The translations under genes were made by a program, and so were the position numbers. The notes beneath the pieces were generated by a model that was not told the origin of the DNA, did not search any database, and saw only the letters and a program-made list of their open reading frames with translations. A DNA stretch of 64,000 nt from contig CAKSNE010000001.1 in the NCBI GenBank assembly GCA_934476085.1, forward strand, positions 62,001 to 126,000, read 5' to 3'. This document shows positions 34,816-43,067 of the stretch, piece after piece (positions within the stretch are counted from its first letter, which is position 1; every line of letters begins with the position of its first letter). The stretch comes from an uncultured Eubacteriales bacterium. Lineage in GTDB: Bacteria > Bacillota > Clostridia > Oscillospirales > Acutalibacteraceae.

Positions 34816-35000
34816 TTTAATTGAATCCCTCCGTCTTGCCTGCAAGGCAAGCCACCTCCCTTTGACAAGGGAGGCTCAATAGGTGCGGCGGCACAAGGCA
34901 CCGCCCTACGAGATAGTGCTTACATAGAAACCATTCAGCAAGTCGTCACGTCAGCAAGTCGTCACGCCCTACGAAACTTATACAGGTTGGGCGAGTAGGG
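34816..35000. repeat. GC-rich structured intergenic repeat element
   Basis: The 380-base gap 34717-35095 holds no gene. Between about 34816 and 35000 the sequence is far richer in G+C than its surroundings and contains hairpins: CTTGCC...GGCAAG, CCTCCCTT TGAC AAGGGAGG, and the outer CCCTAC (34967-34972) with GTAGGG (34995-35000). A 15-base unit CAGCAAGTCGTCACG occurs twice, 16 bases apart (34936-34950 and 34952-34966), and CGCCCTACGA occurs twice nearby. This resembles dispersed intergenic repeats seen in gut Clostridia. No coding or RNA family is recognised. Confidence 0.6.
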
Positions 35001-35047
35001 ATGAAATGGCAATAACATTATATTTATAAAACTTTAAAACATAAAAT

Positions 35048-35088
35048 TTCAATTTAAAAATCCGCTACCGAATAGTTGGTAGCGGATT
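35048..35088 (-). terminator. Terminator of the acyl-ligase cassette
   Basis: On the minus strand: 11-bp stem AATCCGCTACC / GGTAGCGGATT (35059-35088) followed by TTTTTAAATT. Confidence 0.8.
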
Positions 35089-35095
35089 AAAAAAT

Positions 35096-36757
35096 TTATG
35101 GGGTTTGGAGTTTGCCGTTTTCAAAGTCTTTTTCTGCGTTTTGTTTTGCTATATAATGCAGCTTTTTACCTGTTGCATTATAAGGAATTTCATCAACAAA
35201 ACAATAATATCTAGGGCATTTATAAGATGATAAATCAGGGCTGTTAGCACAATATACATTTAACTCTTTTATTGTTAAGCTGTCATCTGATTTTTTAACA
35301 TAAGCAACAATAGCTTCGCCTCTTGCTTTATCTTTAACCGCAGTTACAATACAATCTTCGACCTTTTCATTTTTATTAATAACTTCTTCAACCTGTGCGG
35401 GATAAACATTTTCGCCACGGCTGATAATCATATCGTCTTTTCTGCCGGCAATAGTTATATATCTGTTTTCATCCCAAGTTCCAAGGTCATGGGTATACAT
35501 CCAGCCTTTATAAAACTTTTCTTCGGTTAATTCTTCGCTATCAGGGTAGGAGAGTACTGATTTATAACAAGAATAGATAATAATTTCGCCCAGTGTTTCT
35601 CCGTCTGTTGCCACTATGTCATCAGGCTCTGCTTTGCGGTCTTCGTATACATTAACAATTCTGACTTCATCATCGGTACAGCTTCCGCCTGCACTACCTG
35701 CCATTTCAGGTAAGTCATAAGGGCGCAAAAATGTATTCCAAAATGTTTCGGTTGTTCCGTAGCCGTTAAAGATATTAGGAGTCAACAACTGTTGATATCT
35801 AATGCAAGCCTCTTTTTCAAGCGGACTGCCCATTGTAACGATACCTTTTAATTTTGACAAGTCGCTAGGGTGTCTTTCCTGGCGAGAAGCTAAATTATTA
35901 AGGATTGCCGGCACGCCGATTAAAAATGAAACATTATATTTTTCTGCATATTCAAGGCAGGTTTTTGCACTGAACATTCTAAGTGCTACTACTGTTGCAC
36001 CAACATAAAACGACGGAGTAAGTCCGCCTGAATGAAGTCCGCCACGATGAAACCAAGGAGTCATATTCATAGTAACATCTTTAGGAGATAGCGGAAAATG
36101 CATTAAAACATCATGAGCCGACAAAACTTCGTTAGCATTATTCACAGGGATTGCTTTAGGAAGTCCTGTTGTGCCTGAAGTATAAAGGCGTGTAACTTCG
36201 TCATAGATATTATGTTCTGCATTTACATCGGGCTCGGTATCTTTTTCATTTTTATAATATTCATCAAAGAATATATGACCTTTTGGAAGTTCAGGTCTTT
36301 TATTATGAAAATCTACCGCCAAAATAACTTTAGGTTTATTTTCGCAAAGCTCCAGTGCTTTTAAAGCCATAGAAGCTATTTCAACATCATAAACATAAAC
36401 TTTTGGTTGGTTTCTATCAATCATTTTTGCGGTTTCGCCCGGTGCTAAATTAAAATTAGCAGGTGAATTGATTGCACCTATTTTTTGTGGCGCAACATAG
36501 CAAAAAGCAAACTCAGGAGAGTTGAAAAGCTGATACAAAATGACATCATTTTTTTCTACACCATCGTTTTTAAGTGCATTGGCAAACTTGTTACACTCTT
36601 GGTTTAATTCATAATAAGTCCATTTTTTATCATGAACAGGGTCGATTAACGCAAGTTTATTTTTATATCTTCTTACATTTCTTAAAAATCCCGAAATCCA
36701 GTTAAAACTGCTCTCAAAAATCGGTTTGAATTTATCAATATCATATGTATAGTTCAT
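35096..36757 (-). CDS. Class I adenylate-forming acyl-CoA/ACP ligase
   Basis: 553 residues. It activates a carboxylic acid with ATP. Motifs: YTSGTTGLPKAIPVN (A3, P-loop), GYGTTETFWN (A5), YTHDLGTWDENRYITIAGRKDDMI (A7-A8), SRGENVYPAQVEEVI, and the C-terminal catalytic Lys in YNATGKKL. The middle contains WFHRGGLHSGG. The ACP and ketosynthase that precede it suggest it loads acid onto that ACP rather than onto CoA. It overlaps the ketosynthase by one base (TAATG). Confidence 0.88.
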   Translation of the reverse strand: MNYTYDIDKFKPIFESSFNWISGFLRNVRRYKNKLALIDPVHDKKWTYYELNQECNKFANALKNDGVEKNDVILYQLFNSPEFAFCYVAPQKIGAINSPANFNLAPGETAKMIDRNQPKVYVYDVEIASMALKALELCENKPKVILAVDFHNKRPELPKGHIFFDEYYKNEKDTEPDVNAEHNIYDEVTRLYTSGTTGLPKAIPVNNANEVLSAHDVLMHFPLSPKDVTMNMTPWFHRGGLHSGGLTPSFYVGATVVALRMFSAKTCLEYAEKYNVSFLIGVPAILNNLASRQERHPSDLSKLKGIVTMGSPLEKEACIRYQQLLTPNIFNGYGTTETFWNTFLRPYDLPEMAGSAGGSCTDDEVRIVNVYEDRKAEPDDIVATDGETLGEIIIYSCYKSVLSYPDSEELTEEKFYKGWMYTHDLGTWDENRYITIAGRKDDMIISRGENVYPAQVEEVINKNEKVEDCIVTAVKDKARGEAIVAYVKKSDDSLTIKELNVYCANSPDLSSYKCPRYYCFVDEIPYNATGKKLHYIAKQNAEKDFENGKLQTP

Positions 36758-37965
36758 TAGCCTTCGTACCTTCCTACAATAATACTTGAGTTTTGACCGC
36801 CAAATCCAAGTGCGTTAGACATAGCAACAGAAATATCAGCCTTCTTAGGCTCTTTTGTTACGATATTAGCATTACATTCAGGATCAACTTCATCACAATT
36901 GACTGTTGGCGGTATTATACCGGTTTCGATTGCTTTAATACAAGCGATACACTCAGTAATTCCGCCGGCACCCATTAAGTGACCTGTAGCACCTTTTGTT
37001 GAGCTAACTAAAACATCTCTGTCACCAAAAACATTTCTGATAGCGGTTGTTTCAGCAATATCGCCTTTTAAAGTTGCAGTACCGTGGGCATTTATATATC
37101 CAATATCATCAGCACAGATACCTGCATTATTAATAGCGATTTTCATACATTCGGCAGCGCCTGAACCGTCGGGAGCAGGGGCAACCGGATTATAAGCATC
37201 GGTGTTATTAGCACAACCGAGCAATGTTGCAATGATTTTTGCGTTTCTTTTCTTTGCGTGTTCTTCTGTTTCTAAAATGATTGCACCGCCGCCTTCGCCG
37301 ATTACAAAGCCGTTTCTATTAACATCGAAAGGACGGGAGCTGCCTGTTTTAGAAAGTGCACCGCTTAAAGTTAAGCTATTTATAACCAATGGGCTTACTG
37401 CCGATTCGCCGCCCATAACAATCATCATATCAGCCATACCGCTTTGTAAAATCATATTAGCGGTCATAATAGCATCGCCGCCTGAAGAACAAGCGGTACT
37501 TACAGTAATGCTAGGTCCTTTTATACCGTATTCAATAGAAAGGTAAGCGGCTGCGATATTACCCATAACTTTAGCTAAAAATTTAGGGTTTACATGTTTG
37601 CCTTTTAGTTCATAATTAACCTGAGTTTCGCCTGTTGTGTTCATTCCGGCAAGGGCAGTACCCATAACTATACCTGTTCTGTTAGCGTCAAACTCTTCAA
37701 TTTCTGCTTGATTAATTGCTTCTTTAGCAGAAACATAAGCAAACTGCATAAAAGGGTCCATATCGCTTGAGAGTTTTGCCGTCATATAATCTCTGGGTTT
37801 GAAATTTTTAATTTCAGCAGCTCTTTTTAAAGGCAATTTTTCAGTATCAATTTTAGTTATTTCTTCAATACCGCATTCACCGTTTAACAAAGCATTCCAA
37901 TAATTTTCAACGCCAATTCCTATCGGAGTTACTGCACCGATACCGGTTATAACTATCTTTTTCAT
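36757..37965 (-). CDS. Beta-ketoacyl-ACP synthase (FabF/KAS II family)
   Basis: 402 residues, usual KAS length. The Cys-His-His triad is visible: Cys159 (VSTACSSGG), His294 (INAHGTATLKGD) and His329 (STKGATGHLMGAGG). It condenses an acyl chain with malonyl-ACP. Ends NALGFGGQNSSII, typical of the family. It lies between an ACP and an acyl ligase; no ketoreductase, dehydratase or acyltransferase sits beside it, so it is probably not the housekeeping FabF. Confidence 0.92.
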   Translation of the reverse strand: MKKIVITGIGAVTPIGIGVENYWNALLNGECGIEEITKIDTEKLPLKRAAEIKNFKPRDYMTAKLSSDMDPFMQFAYVSAKEAINQAEIEEFDANRTGIVMGTALAGMNTTGETQVNYELKGKHVNPKFLAKVMGNIAAAYLSIEYGIKGPSITVSTACSSGGDAIMTANMILQSGMADMMIVMGGESAVSPLVINSLTLSGALSKTGSSRPFDVNRNGFVIGEGGGAIILETEEHAKKRNAKIIATLLGCANNTDAYNPVAPAPDGSGAAECMKIAINNAGICADDIGYINAHGTATLKGDIAETTAIRNVFGDRDVLVSSTKGATGHLMGAGGITECIACIKAIETGIIPPTVNCDEVDPECNANIVTKEPKKADISVAMSNALGFGGQNSSIIVGRYEG

Positions 37966-37994
37966 ATAACACCGTCCAACATTTTTACTTTAGT

Positions 37995-38213
37995 TTAAAG
38001 TTTTTCTTCAATATAATTAACTAACTCGCCGATTGTTTCAACACGCGCGTCAAGTTCAATCTCTTTATCAACTACATCTTCAATATCAACCATTAATTCA
38101 ACTACATCAAGTGAATCAAGACCGATATCAAGAAATTTTGTATCATCATTTAATTCTTCTTTGTCACAGCTATATTTTTCAACAAGAATATTAATAAGTG
38201 CTTCTTTTATCAT
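37995..38213 (-). CDS. Acyl carrier protein
   Basis: 72 residues. It has the phosphopantetheine site DSLD in LDIGLDSLDVVELM, with acidic flanks (DIEDVVDKEIELDA). It is the first gene of the ACP-KAS-ligase unit, 29 bases before the ketosynthase. AAGGAGACAAAAACT precedes the ATG. The housekeeping ACP is normally found in another context. Confidence 0.93.
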   Translation of the reverse strand: MIKEALINILVEKYSCDKEELNDDTKFLDIGLDSLDVVELMVDIEDVVDKEIELDARVETIGELVNYIEEKL

Positions 38214-38289
38214 AGTTTTTGTCTCCTTAATAAAAATACTACATATAGTTAGTGGTTTGAAAATATAAAAAAGTTACTAAAAGTTTATA

Positions 38290-38340
38290 TTTTATTTTTT
38301 TTCATAATAAAACCGTCCTTAAATTTTCTTTAGGACGGTT
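38290..38340 (-). terminator. Terminator of the P-type ATPase gene
   Basis: Minus strand: stem AACCGTCCT (38332-38340) with AGGACGGTT (38311-38319), followed by a T-rich stretch (complement of TTTTTTTTCATAATAA). Confidence 0.75.
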
Positions 38341-38354
38341 GTTATTAATTTTAT

Positions 38355-40979
38355 TTAAAAGTTAAAGAATTTTTGTTTAGCGAGTTTATAAAGTTCGTTA
38401 ATTGCTGGTATTAAAAGTGCTAAAAGCAAGCATTTAATAACTTGATCGATAGCAAGAGAACTTATTTTTAAGAATGTTGCGGCCGGTGTAAACATAACCA
38501 TAATAGCCAAAACCAAAGCACATACAACAGTTGTAAATATCATAAACGGATTTCTAAACAATTCTAACGAGAAAATAGATTTTTCTGTTCTGTTTGAATA
38601 GCCAAGCATTAATGCACCTAAAACAAAAACGGTGTAATAATATTCTTCACCAAACTTATATTTATTACCGAAGAAGTAAGCGACAAGCGATACTACAACC
38701 ATACTTAAAACGCCTACTGCGACATCAATAGAAAATTCTTTTCCGACTATATTATCGTTTTTATAAATAGGGCGTAACAAAACTTTTTTATGAGCCGGCT
38801 CAAAAGCTATTGAGAATGTTGATATAGAGTTAAAGAACAATCCGGCAAATAATATTAACATTGGTGTTAAAACAGATGTTCTAAAGAACAAAAGTCCTAA
38901 AATCATTGAAACAATAAGCGCTAGGTTTGTTGTAATAAACTGTTTTAATGATTTTCTGATATTAAGGTAAGTTCCCTTGATTTCTTTAATACCTTGAACA
39001 ATAGAAGTAAAGCTGTCGTCGGTTATAATAAGCTCTGAAGTGCTTTTTGAAAGCTCTGTACCGCTAAGTCCCATAGCACAACCTACATCCGCTTCTTTTA
39101 AAGCAATTGCATCAGAAACGCTGTCGCCTGTAATAGCAACGGTTTTACCCGATGCTTGCCAGCGTTTTACAATTCGCAAGCGTTGTTGTGGGGTAATATC
39201 AGCGTAAACCGCAATGTTTTCAAATTTTTCTGCTAATTCTTCATCGCTCATATTATCAAGCATTTCGCCTGAAACGCAGATTGAATTTTCATTAAGTAAA
39301 TCAATCTTTTTAGCTGATGCGGTAGCGTTTTCAAGGTTATCGCCTGTAACCATAATTGTACGGATGCCGGCTTCATTACAATCTTCAAGCTCGATTTTTG
39401 CATCAAATCTAGGCAAGTTTGTAACGGCAATAAGACCTGAAAAAGTTAAATCATTCTCAATTAACTCGGCTGACGGCATTGACGGCAACTCATCAAGTTG
39501 TTTATAAGCGATACCGATTACCCTATAAGCCTGAGATGACAACTCTTTAATGGTTTTTGATAATGCTTCTGTGCTGACGCCATTGCATTTTTCAATAATT
39601 TTATCGGCAGTACCTTTTACAATAGCGTATGGTTTGCCGTCGATAAGACAGATTACTGTTTTTAATTTTCTTTCAGAATCAAGCGGAATTTCACCCATTC
39701 TAGGATATTCAGCATCAATATCGGTTTTATTGATTTTTAAAACTTTAAAAGCTGCTGATAAAATGGCTGTTTCAACAATATCGCCATAATGTTTTTCTCT
39801 TCCGAAATCATCAATAATAACATCGCCATCGCATGTAAGTGCCGCTAATTTTAACATAGAAGCAACTTCATCAGGTGCAAAGTTATCAATATCATATAAA
39901 TTATTATTAATAAAAACCTTTGCGGCTTTCATTCTGTTTTGAGTTAATGTACCTGTTTTATCACAGATAAAAACGTTTGTAGCACACATAGTTTCAAGCG
40001 ATGAAATTTTCTTTATAATACAATTTTTTCTCTTTGCCCGACGCATTCCCATTACAAGATTAAATGTAACTAACAATGAATAAGCACAAGGAACGGTAGA
40101 AGAGAACAAAATTGAAGAAATAAGCAAAAATTCACGCCAGTCATAATGAGTTCTGCCGATAAACATACCAAGAACAAAGAAAACTATGCTTAATACCAAA
40201 AACGCTGAAGTTATAACAGCCATTGTTGTTTTGATTTTAGCCTGAACAGGAACAATTACATTTTCTTCACGAAGTAAAGCGGTTATTTTTTTGCCACGCT
40301 CGGTTTCGGCACCGGTATCAACAACAATTGCTTTACACTCGCCAAAAGCTACGCAACAACCCGAATAAACCATATTTGTTCTTTTTGAAATATCTTCAAT
40401 ATCAACGCAAATATCAAGAGCACTTTTTTCAACGGTAGAAACCGTACCGGTTATAACAGACTCTTCACAACGAAGATTTTTTGACTCGATAAGTCTTGCA
40501 TCAGCCGGAATATAATCGCCTTCACGCAAGATAATAATATCACCCGGAACTAAACTTACAGAGCTTACTCTTTTTTCTTTACCGCCACGAATTACTGAAA
40601 CCATTGAAGAAAACGACTGACTTCTTGAGATAATTCGCTTGTTTACAACTGTTTCAACAAAAGCGACAATGAAAATATAACAAAGCAAGCAGAAAATTAA
40701 AACTGCCGGAACTCGAAAAGCCTTGTCCATTGCAACAAAATCATAGCCTAAATATAAAAGCGAAGCAATCATACCGATAATAAAGGTATAACTTTTTAAC
40801 TGTTCACCGAGATTTTTTAAAAACGATTTATTCTCAATAGAATAAAGGGTGTTTTTACCGTAGGTTTTGTATCCCGCTGACACAGCTTTATCAGATAGTC
40901 CGTTTTCGGTATCGGACTCAAAATATTGAACAATCTCATCGATTGAAGTTGAATGCCAAATCAAAACATAATCCTCCAA
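38355..40979 (-). CDS. Divergent P-type ATPase with altered catalytic motifs
   Basis: 874 residues with the overall plan of a P2-type (Ca2+-like) ATPase: N-terminal region, A domain, M4, P and N domains, six C-terminal membrane helices. The phosphorylation motif DKTGTLT (Asp340) and VTGDN (545-548) are kept. However TGES reads TGTV (177-180), the M4 PEGLP reads PCAYS (297-301), DPPR reads NLPR (521-524), GDGVND reads GDSVSD (618-623), and the M6 N/D Ca2+ ligands are absent. It could be an inactive or altered-specificity pump, or a flippase/regulator. It has its own promoter and terminator. Confidence 0.85.
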   Translation of the reverse strand: MEDYVLIWHSTSIDEIVQYFESDTENGLSDKAVSAGYKTYGKNTLYSIENKSFLKNLGEQLKSYTFIIGMIASLLYLGYDFVAMDKAFRVPAVLIFCLLCYIFIVAFVETVVNKRIISRSQSFSSMVSVIRGGKEKRVSSVSLVPGDIIILREGDYIPADARLIESKNLRCEESVITGTVSTVEKSALDICVDIEDISKRTNMVYSGCCVAFGECKAIVVDTGAETERGKKITALLREENVIVPVQAKIKTTMAVITSAFLVLSIVFFVLGMFIGRTHYDWREFLLISSILFSSTVPCAYSLLVTFNLVMGMRRAKRKNCIIKKISSLETMCATNVFICDKTGTLTQNRMKAAKVFINNNLYDIDNFAPDEVASMLKLAALTCDGDVIIDDFGREKHYGDIVETAILSAAFKVLKINKTDIDAEYPRMGEIPLDSERKLKTVICLIDGKPYAIVKGTADKIIEKCNGVSTEALSKTIKELSSQAYRVIGIAYKQLDELPSMPSAELIENDLTFSGLIAVTNLPRFDAKIELEDCNEAGIRTIMVTGDNLENATASAKKIDLLNENSICVSGEMLDNMSDEELAEKFENIAVYADITPQQRLRIVKRWQASGKTVAITGDSVSDAIALKEADVGCAMGLSGTELSKSTSELIITDDSFTSIVQGIKEIKGTYLNIRKSLKQFITTNLALIVSMILGLLFFRTSVLTPMLILFAGLFFNSISTFSIAFEPAHKKVLLRPIYKNDNIVGKEFSIDVAVGVLSMVVVSLVAYFFGNKYKFGEEYYYTVFVLGALMLGYSNRTEKSIFSLELFRNPFMIFTTVVCALVLAIMVMFTPAATFLKISSLAIDQVIKCLLLALLIPAINELYKLAKQKFFNF

Positions 40980-40994
40980 ATTAAAGTTATATTC

Positions 40995-41023
40995 ATTCTA
41001 ACATAAAACTTTGCTTTTTTCAA
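40995..41023 (-). promoter_or_regulatory. Promoter of the P-type ATPase gene
   Basis: Minus strand: TTGAAA (41023-41018), 17 bases, TAGAAT (41000-40995). GGAGGATT precedes the ATG at 40979. Confidence 0.65.
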
Positions 41024-41094
41024 TATATTTTGCTTGTGACAGACATAAAATTTATAATATGATGATGAATTTTTTAAAATTTTATATTGTTTTA

Positions 41095-41123
41095 TTGATT
41101 TTTTATTAAAAAAGTTATATAAT
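41095..41123 (+). promoter_or_regulatory. Promoter of the phosphoglucomutase gene
   Basis: TTGATT (41095-41100), 17 bases, TATAAT (41118-41123), divergent from the ATPase gene. Confidence 0.65.
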
Positions 41124-41161
41124 AGTTTCCAGATTATTATTAGTTATGAGAGGTGCATAAA

Positions 41162-42874
41162 ATGGATTATAATGCTGTTTTAAACAGATGGATTGAAAGG
41201 GCTAAAGATGACCCTGATTTAAGAGAAGAACTCGAAAAAGTTAAGGGAAACGATAGCGAGATTGAAGACAGATTTTATAAGGAGCTTGATTTTGGTACTG
41301 CCGGACTTCGTGGTGTTATCGGAGCCGGTACTAACAGAATGAATATATATATTGTAGGTAAGGCAACACAGGGTATTGCAAATTATTTATTAAAAAACTT
41401 TGAAAACCCTACTGTTGCGGTTGCTTATGATTCAAGAATAAAATCAGAGCTTTTTGCCCGTACTACTGCAAGCGTTTTTGCGGCAAACGGAATTAAAGCG
41501 TATATTTATGATGAATTAAAGCCTACACCGATGCTTTCGTTTGCGGTTAGATACCATAAATGTGCGGCAGGTATTAATGTTACTGCAAGTCACAACCCTG
41601 CTAAATACAATGGTTACAAGGTTTACGGCGATGATGGTTGTCAATTAACTCTTGAGGCAACAAATGCAGTTTTAGACGAGATCAAAACCATTGATGTTTT
41701 TGATGATGTTAAATGGGTTGATTTTGACAAGGCTATGAAAGATGGTTTGATTGAGTTTATCGGCGAAGAAGCTTGTAAGGCTTATTTTGACGAAGTTCAG
41801 AAAAAAGCTATTAATCCACAGGTTTTTGCTGATGGCAAGTTTAAAGTTGTTTACTCTCCGTTAAACGGTGCAGGTAACAAGCCTGTCAGAGAGATTTTAA
41901 GAAGATGCGGCGTTGAGAATGTTACAGTTGTAAAAACTCAAGAGTTGCCTGACGGTAATTTTCCTACCTGTCCTTATCCAAACCCTGAAATCAGACAGGC
42001 ATTTGAAGAAGCATTAAAGGTTGCTAAAGAAGTTAAGCCTGATATTTTGCTTGCTACTGACCCTGACTGCGACCGAGTTGGTATTGCGGTAGAAAAAGAC
42101 GGCGATTACAAGCTTATGACCGGTAACGAAGTTGGCGTTATGCTTCTTAACTACATTTTGTCACAGAAAAAAGCAAACGGCACTTTGCCTGAAAATCCTG
42201 TGGCGGTTAAAACTATTGTTTCTTCAGAGCTTGCAAGAAAGATTGCTGATAAATATTCTTGCAAATTAATTGATGTTTTAACAGGTTTTAAATTCATCGG
42301 CGAACAGATAAAATTGCTTGAAGAAAAGGGCAGAGATGATGATTTTGTTTTAGGCTTTGAAGAAAGCTACGGTTATCTCGCCGGCTCTTATGTTAGAGAT
42401 AAAGACGCTGTTATTGCATCAATGCTTATTTGCGAAATGGCAGCTTATTATAAAACACAGGGCAAGTCATTGATTGATGTTATAAACTCGCTTTACGAAG
42501 AATACGGCTATTATTTGCACACCCAATTAAGCTTCACATTTGAAGGAATCAGCGGTATGAAGAAAATGGCTGATATTATGGACAATTTCAGAAAAAATCC
42601 ACCGGAAGAGTTTAACGGTTACAAGGTAGAAAGCTATGCCGATTACGAGAGTTCAATTAAGACTGACAAGTTAAGCGGGGAAGAAACAAAAATTCTTTTG
42701 CCGAAGTCTAATGTTTTAGCTTATAATCTTGAAAAGGGTGCCAGCGTTATTGTTAGACCGTCAGGCACAGAGCCAAAGGTTAAAATTTATCTTACAGTTG
42801 TCGGAAACTCTTATGAGAAAGTCGAAAAGGCTAAAGAAGAATTTGAGAAATATTTTAACGATTTAATTAAATAA
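41162..42874 (+). CDS. Phosphoglucomutase/phosphomannomutase, PGM2-like
   Basis: 570 residues from ATG 41162; GAGAGG lies 9 bases before it, so the GTG at 41153 is rejected. Motifs: FGTAGLRGVIGAGTNRMN, VTASHNPAKYNGYKVYG with the phospho-Ser, LATDPDCDRVGIAV (metal loop), GFEESYGYLAG and RPSGTEPKVKIYL. It interconverts glucose-6-P and glucose-1-P (or mannose forms), supplying glucose-1-P for the RmlA and UDP-glucose pathways used in the polysaccharide locus. Confidence 0.93.
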   Translation: MDYNAVLNRWIERAKDDPDLREELEKVKGNDSEIEDRFYKELDFGTAGLRGVIGAGTNRMNIYIVGKATQGIANYLLKNFENPTVAVAYDSRIKSELFARTTASVFAANGIKAYIYDELKPTPMLSFAVRYHKCAAGINVTASHNPAKYNGYKVYGDDGCQLTLEATNAVLDEIKTIDVFDDVKWVDFDKAMKDGLIEFIGEEACKAYFDEVQKKAINPQVFADGKFKVVYSPLNGAGNKPVREILRRCGVENVTVVKTQELPDGNFPTCPYPNPEIRQAFEEALKVAKEVKPDILLATDPDCDRVGIAVEKDGDYKLMTGNEVGVMLLNYILSQKKANGTLPENPVAVKTIVSSELARKIADKYSCKLIDVLTGFKFIGEQIKLLEEKGRDDDFVLGFEESYGYLAGSYVRDKDAVIASMLICEMAAYYKTQGKSLIDVINSLYEEYGYYLHTQLSFTFEGISGMKKMADIMDNFRKNPPEEFNGYKVESYADYESSIKTDKLSGEETKILLPKSNVLAYNLEKGASVIVRPSGTEPKVKIYLTVVGNSYEKVEKAKEEFEKYFNDLIK

Positions 42875-42884
42875 TTTAGAATAA

Positions 42885-42919
42885 AAAAACTCGGCAGTTT
42901 ATAAACTGCCGAGTTTTTG
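42885..42919 (+). terminator. Terminator after phosphoglucomutase
   Basis: Perfect 16-bp stem AAAAACTCGGCAGTTT (42885-42900) with AAACTGCCGAGTTTTT (42904-42919). It probably also serves the minus-strand oad genes. Confidence 0.85.
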
Positions 42920-42923
42920 TTTG

Positions 42924-43052
42924 CTATTGTTTTTTTGAGCCGATTTTTCTTATTAAATATACGCTTAGAATTAAAACTCCTGTTACAATTAATATTCCAA
43001 GCATTCCTTCGCCCATTATATAAAGTGAATTTAAAAACGCTTCATAATTCAT
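42924..43052 (-). CDS. Short OadG-like membrane subunit (42 residues)
   Basis: MNYEAFLNSLYIMGEGM..., with one hydrophobic segment (GILIVTGVLILSVYLI) and a basic C-terminus ending IGSKKQ. GGAGAG lies 8 bases before the ATG. Size, single membrane helix and position right after an OadB gene match OadG-type small gamma subunits of sodium-pumping decarboxylases. Confidence 0.72.
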   Translation of the reverse strand: MNYEAFLNSLYIMGEGMLGILIVTGVLILSVYLIRKIGSKKQ

Positions 43053-43067
43053 GAATTTCTCTCCTTT

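Noticed and set aside
34930..34970. CRISPR array
   Set aside because: Only two 15-base copies with a one-base gap; no spacers and no cas genes in the window.
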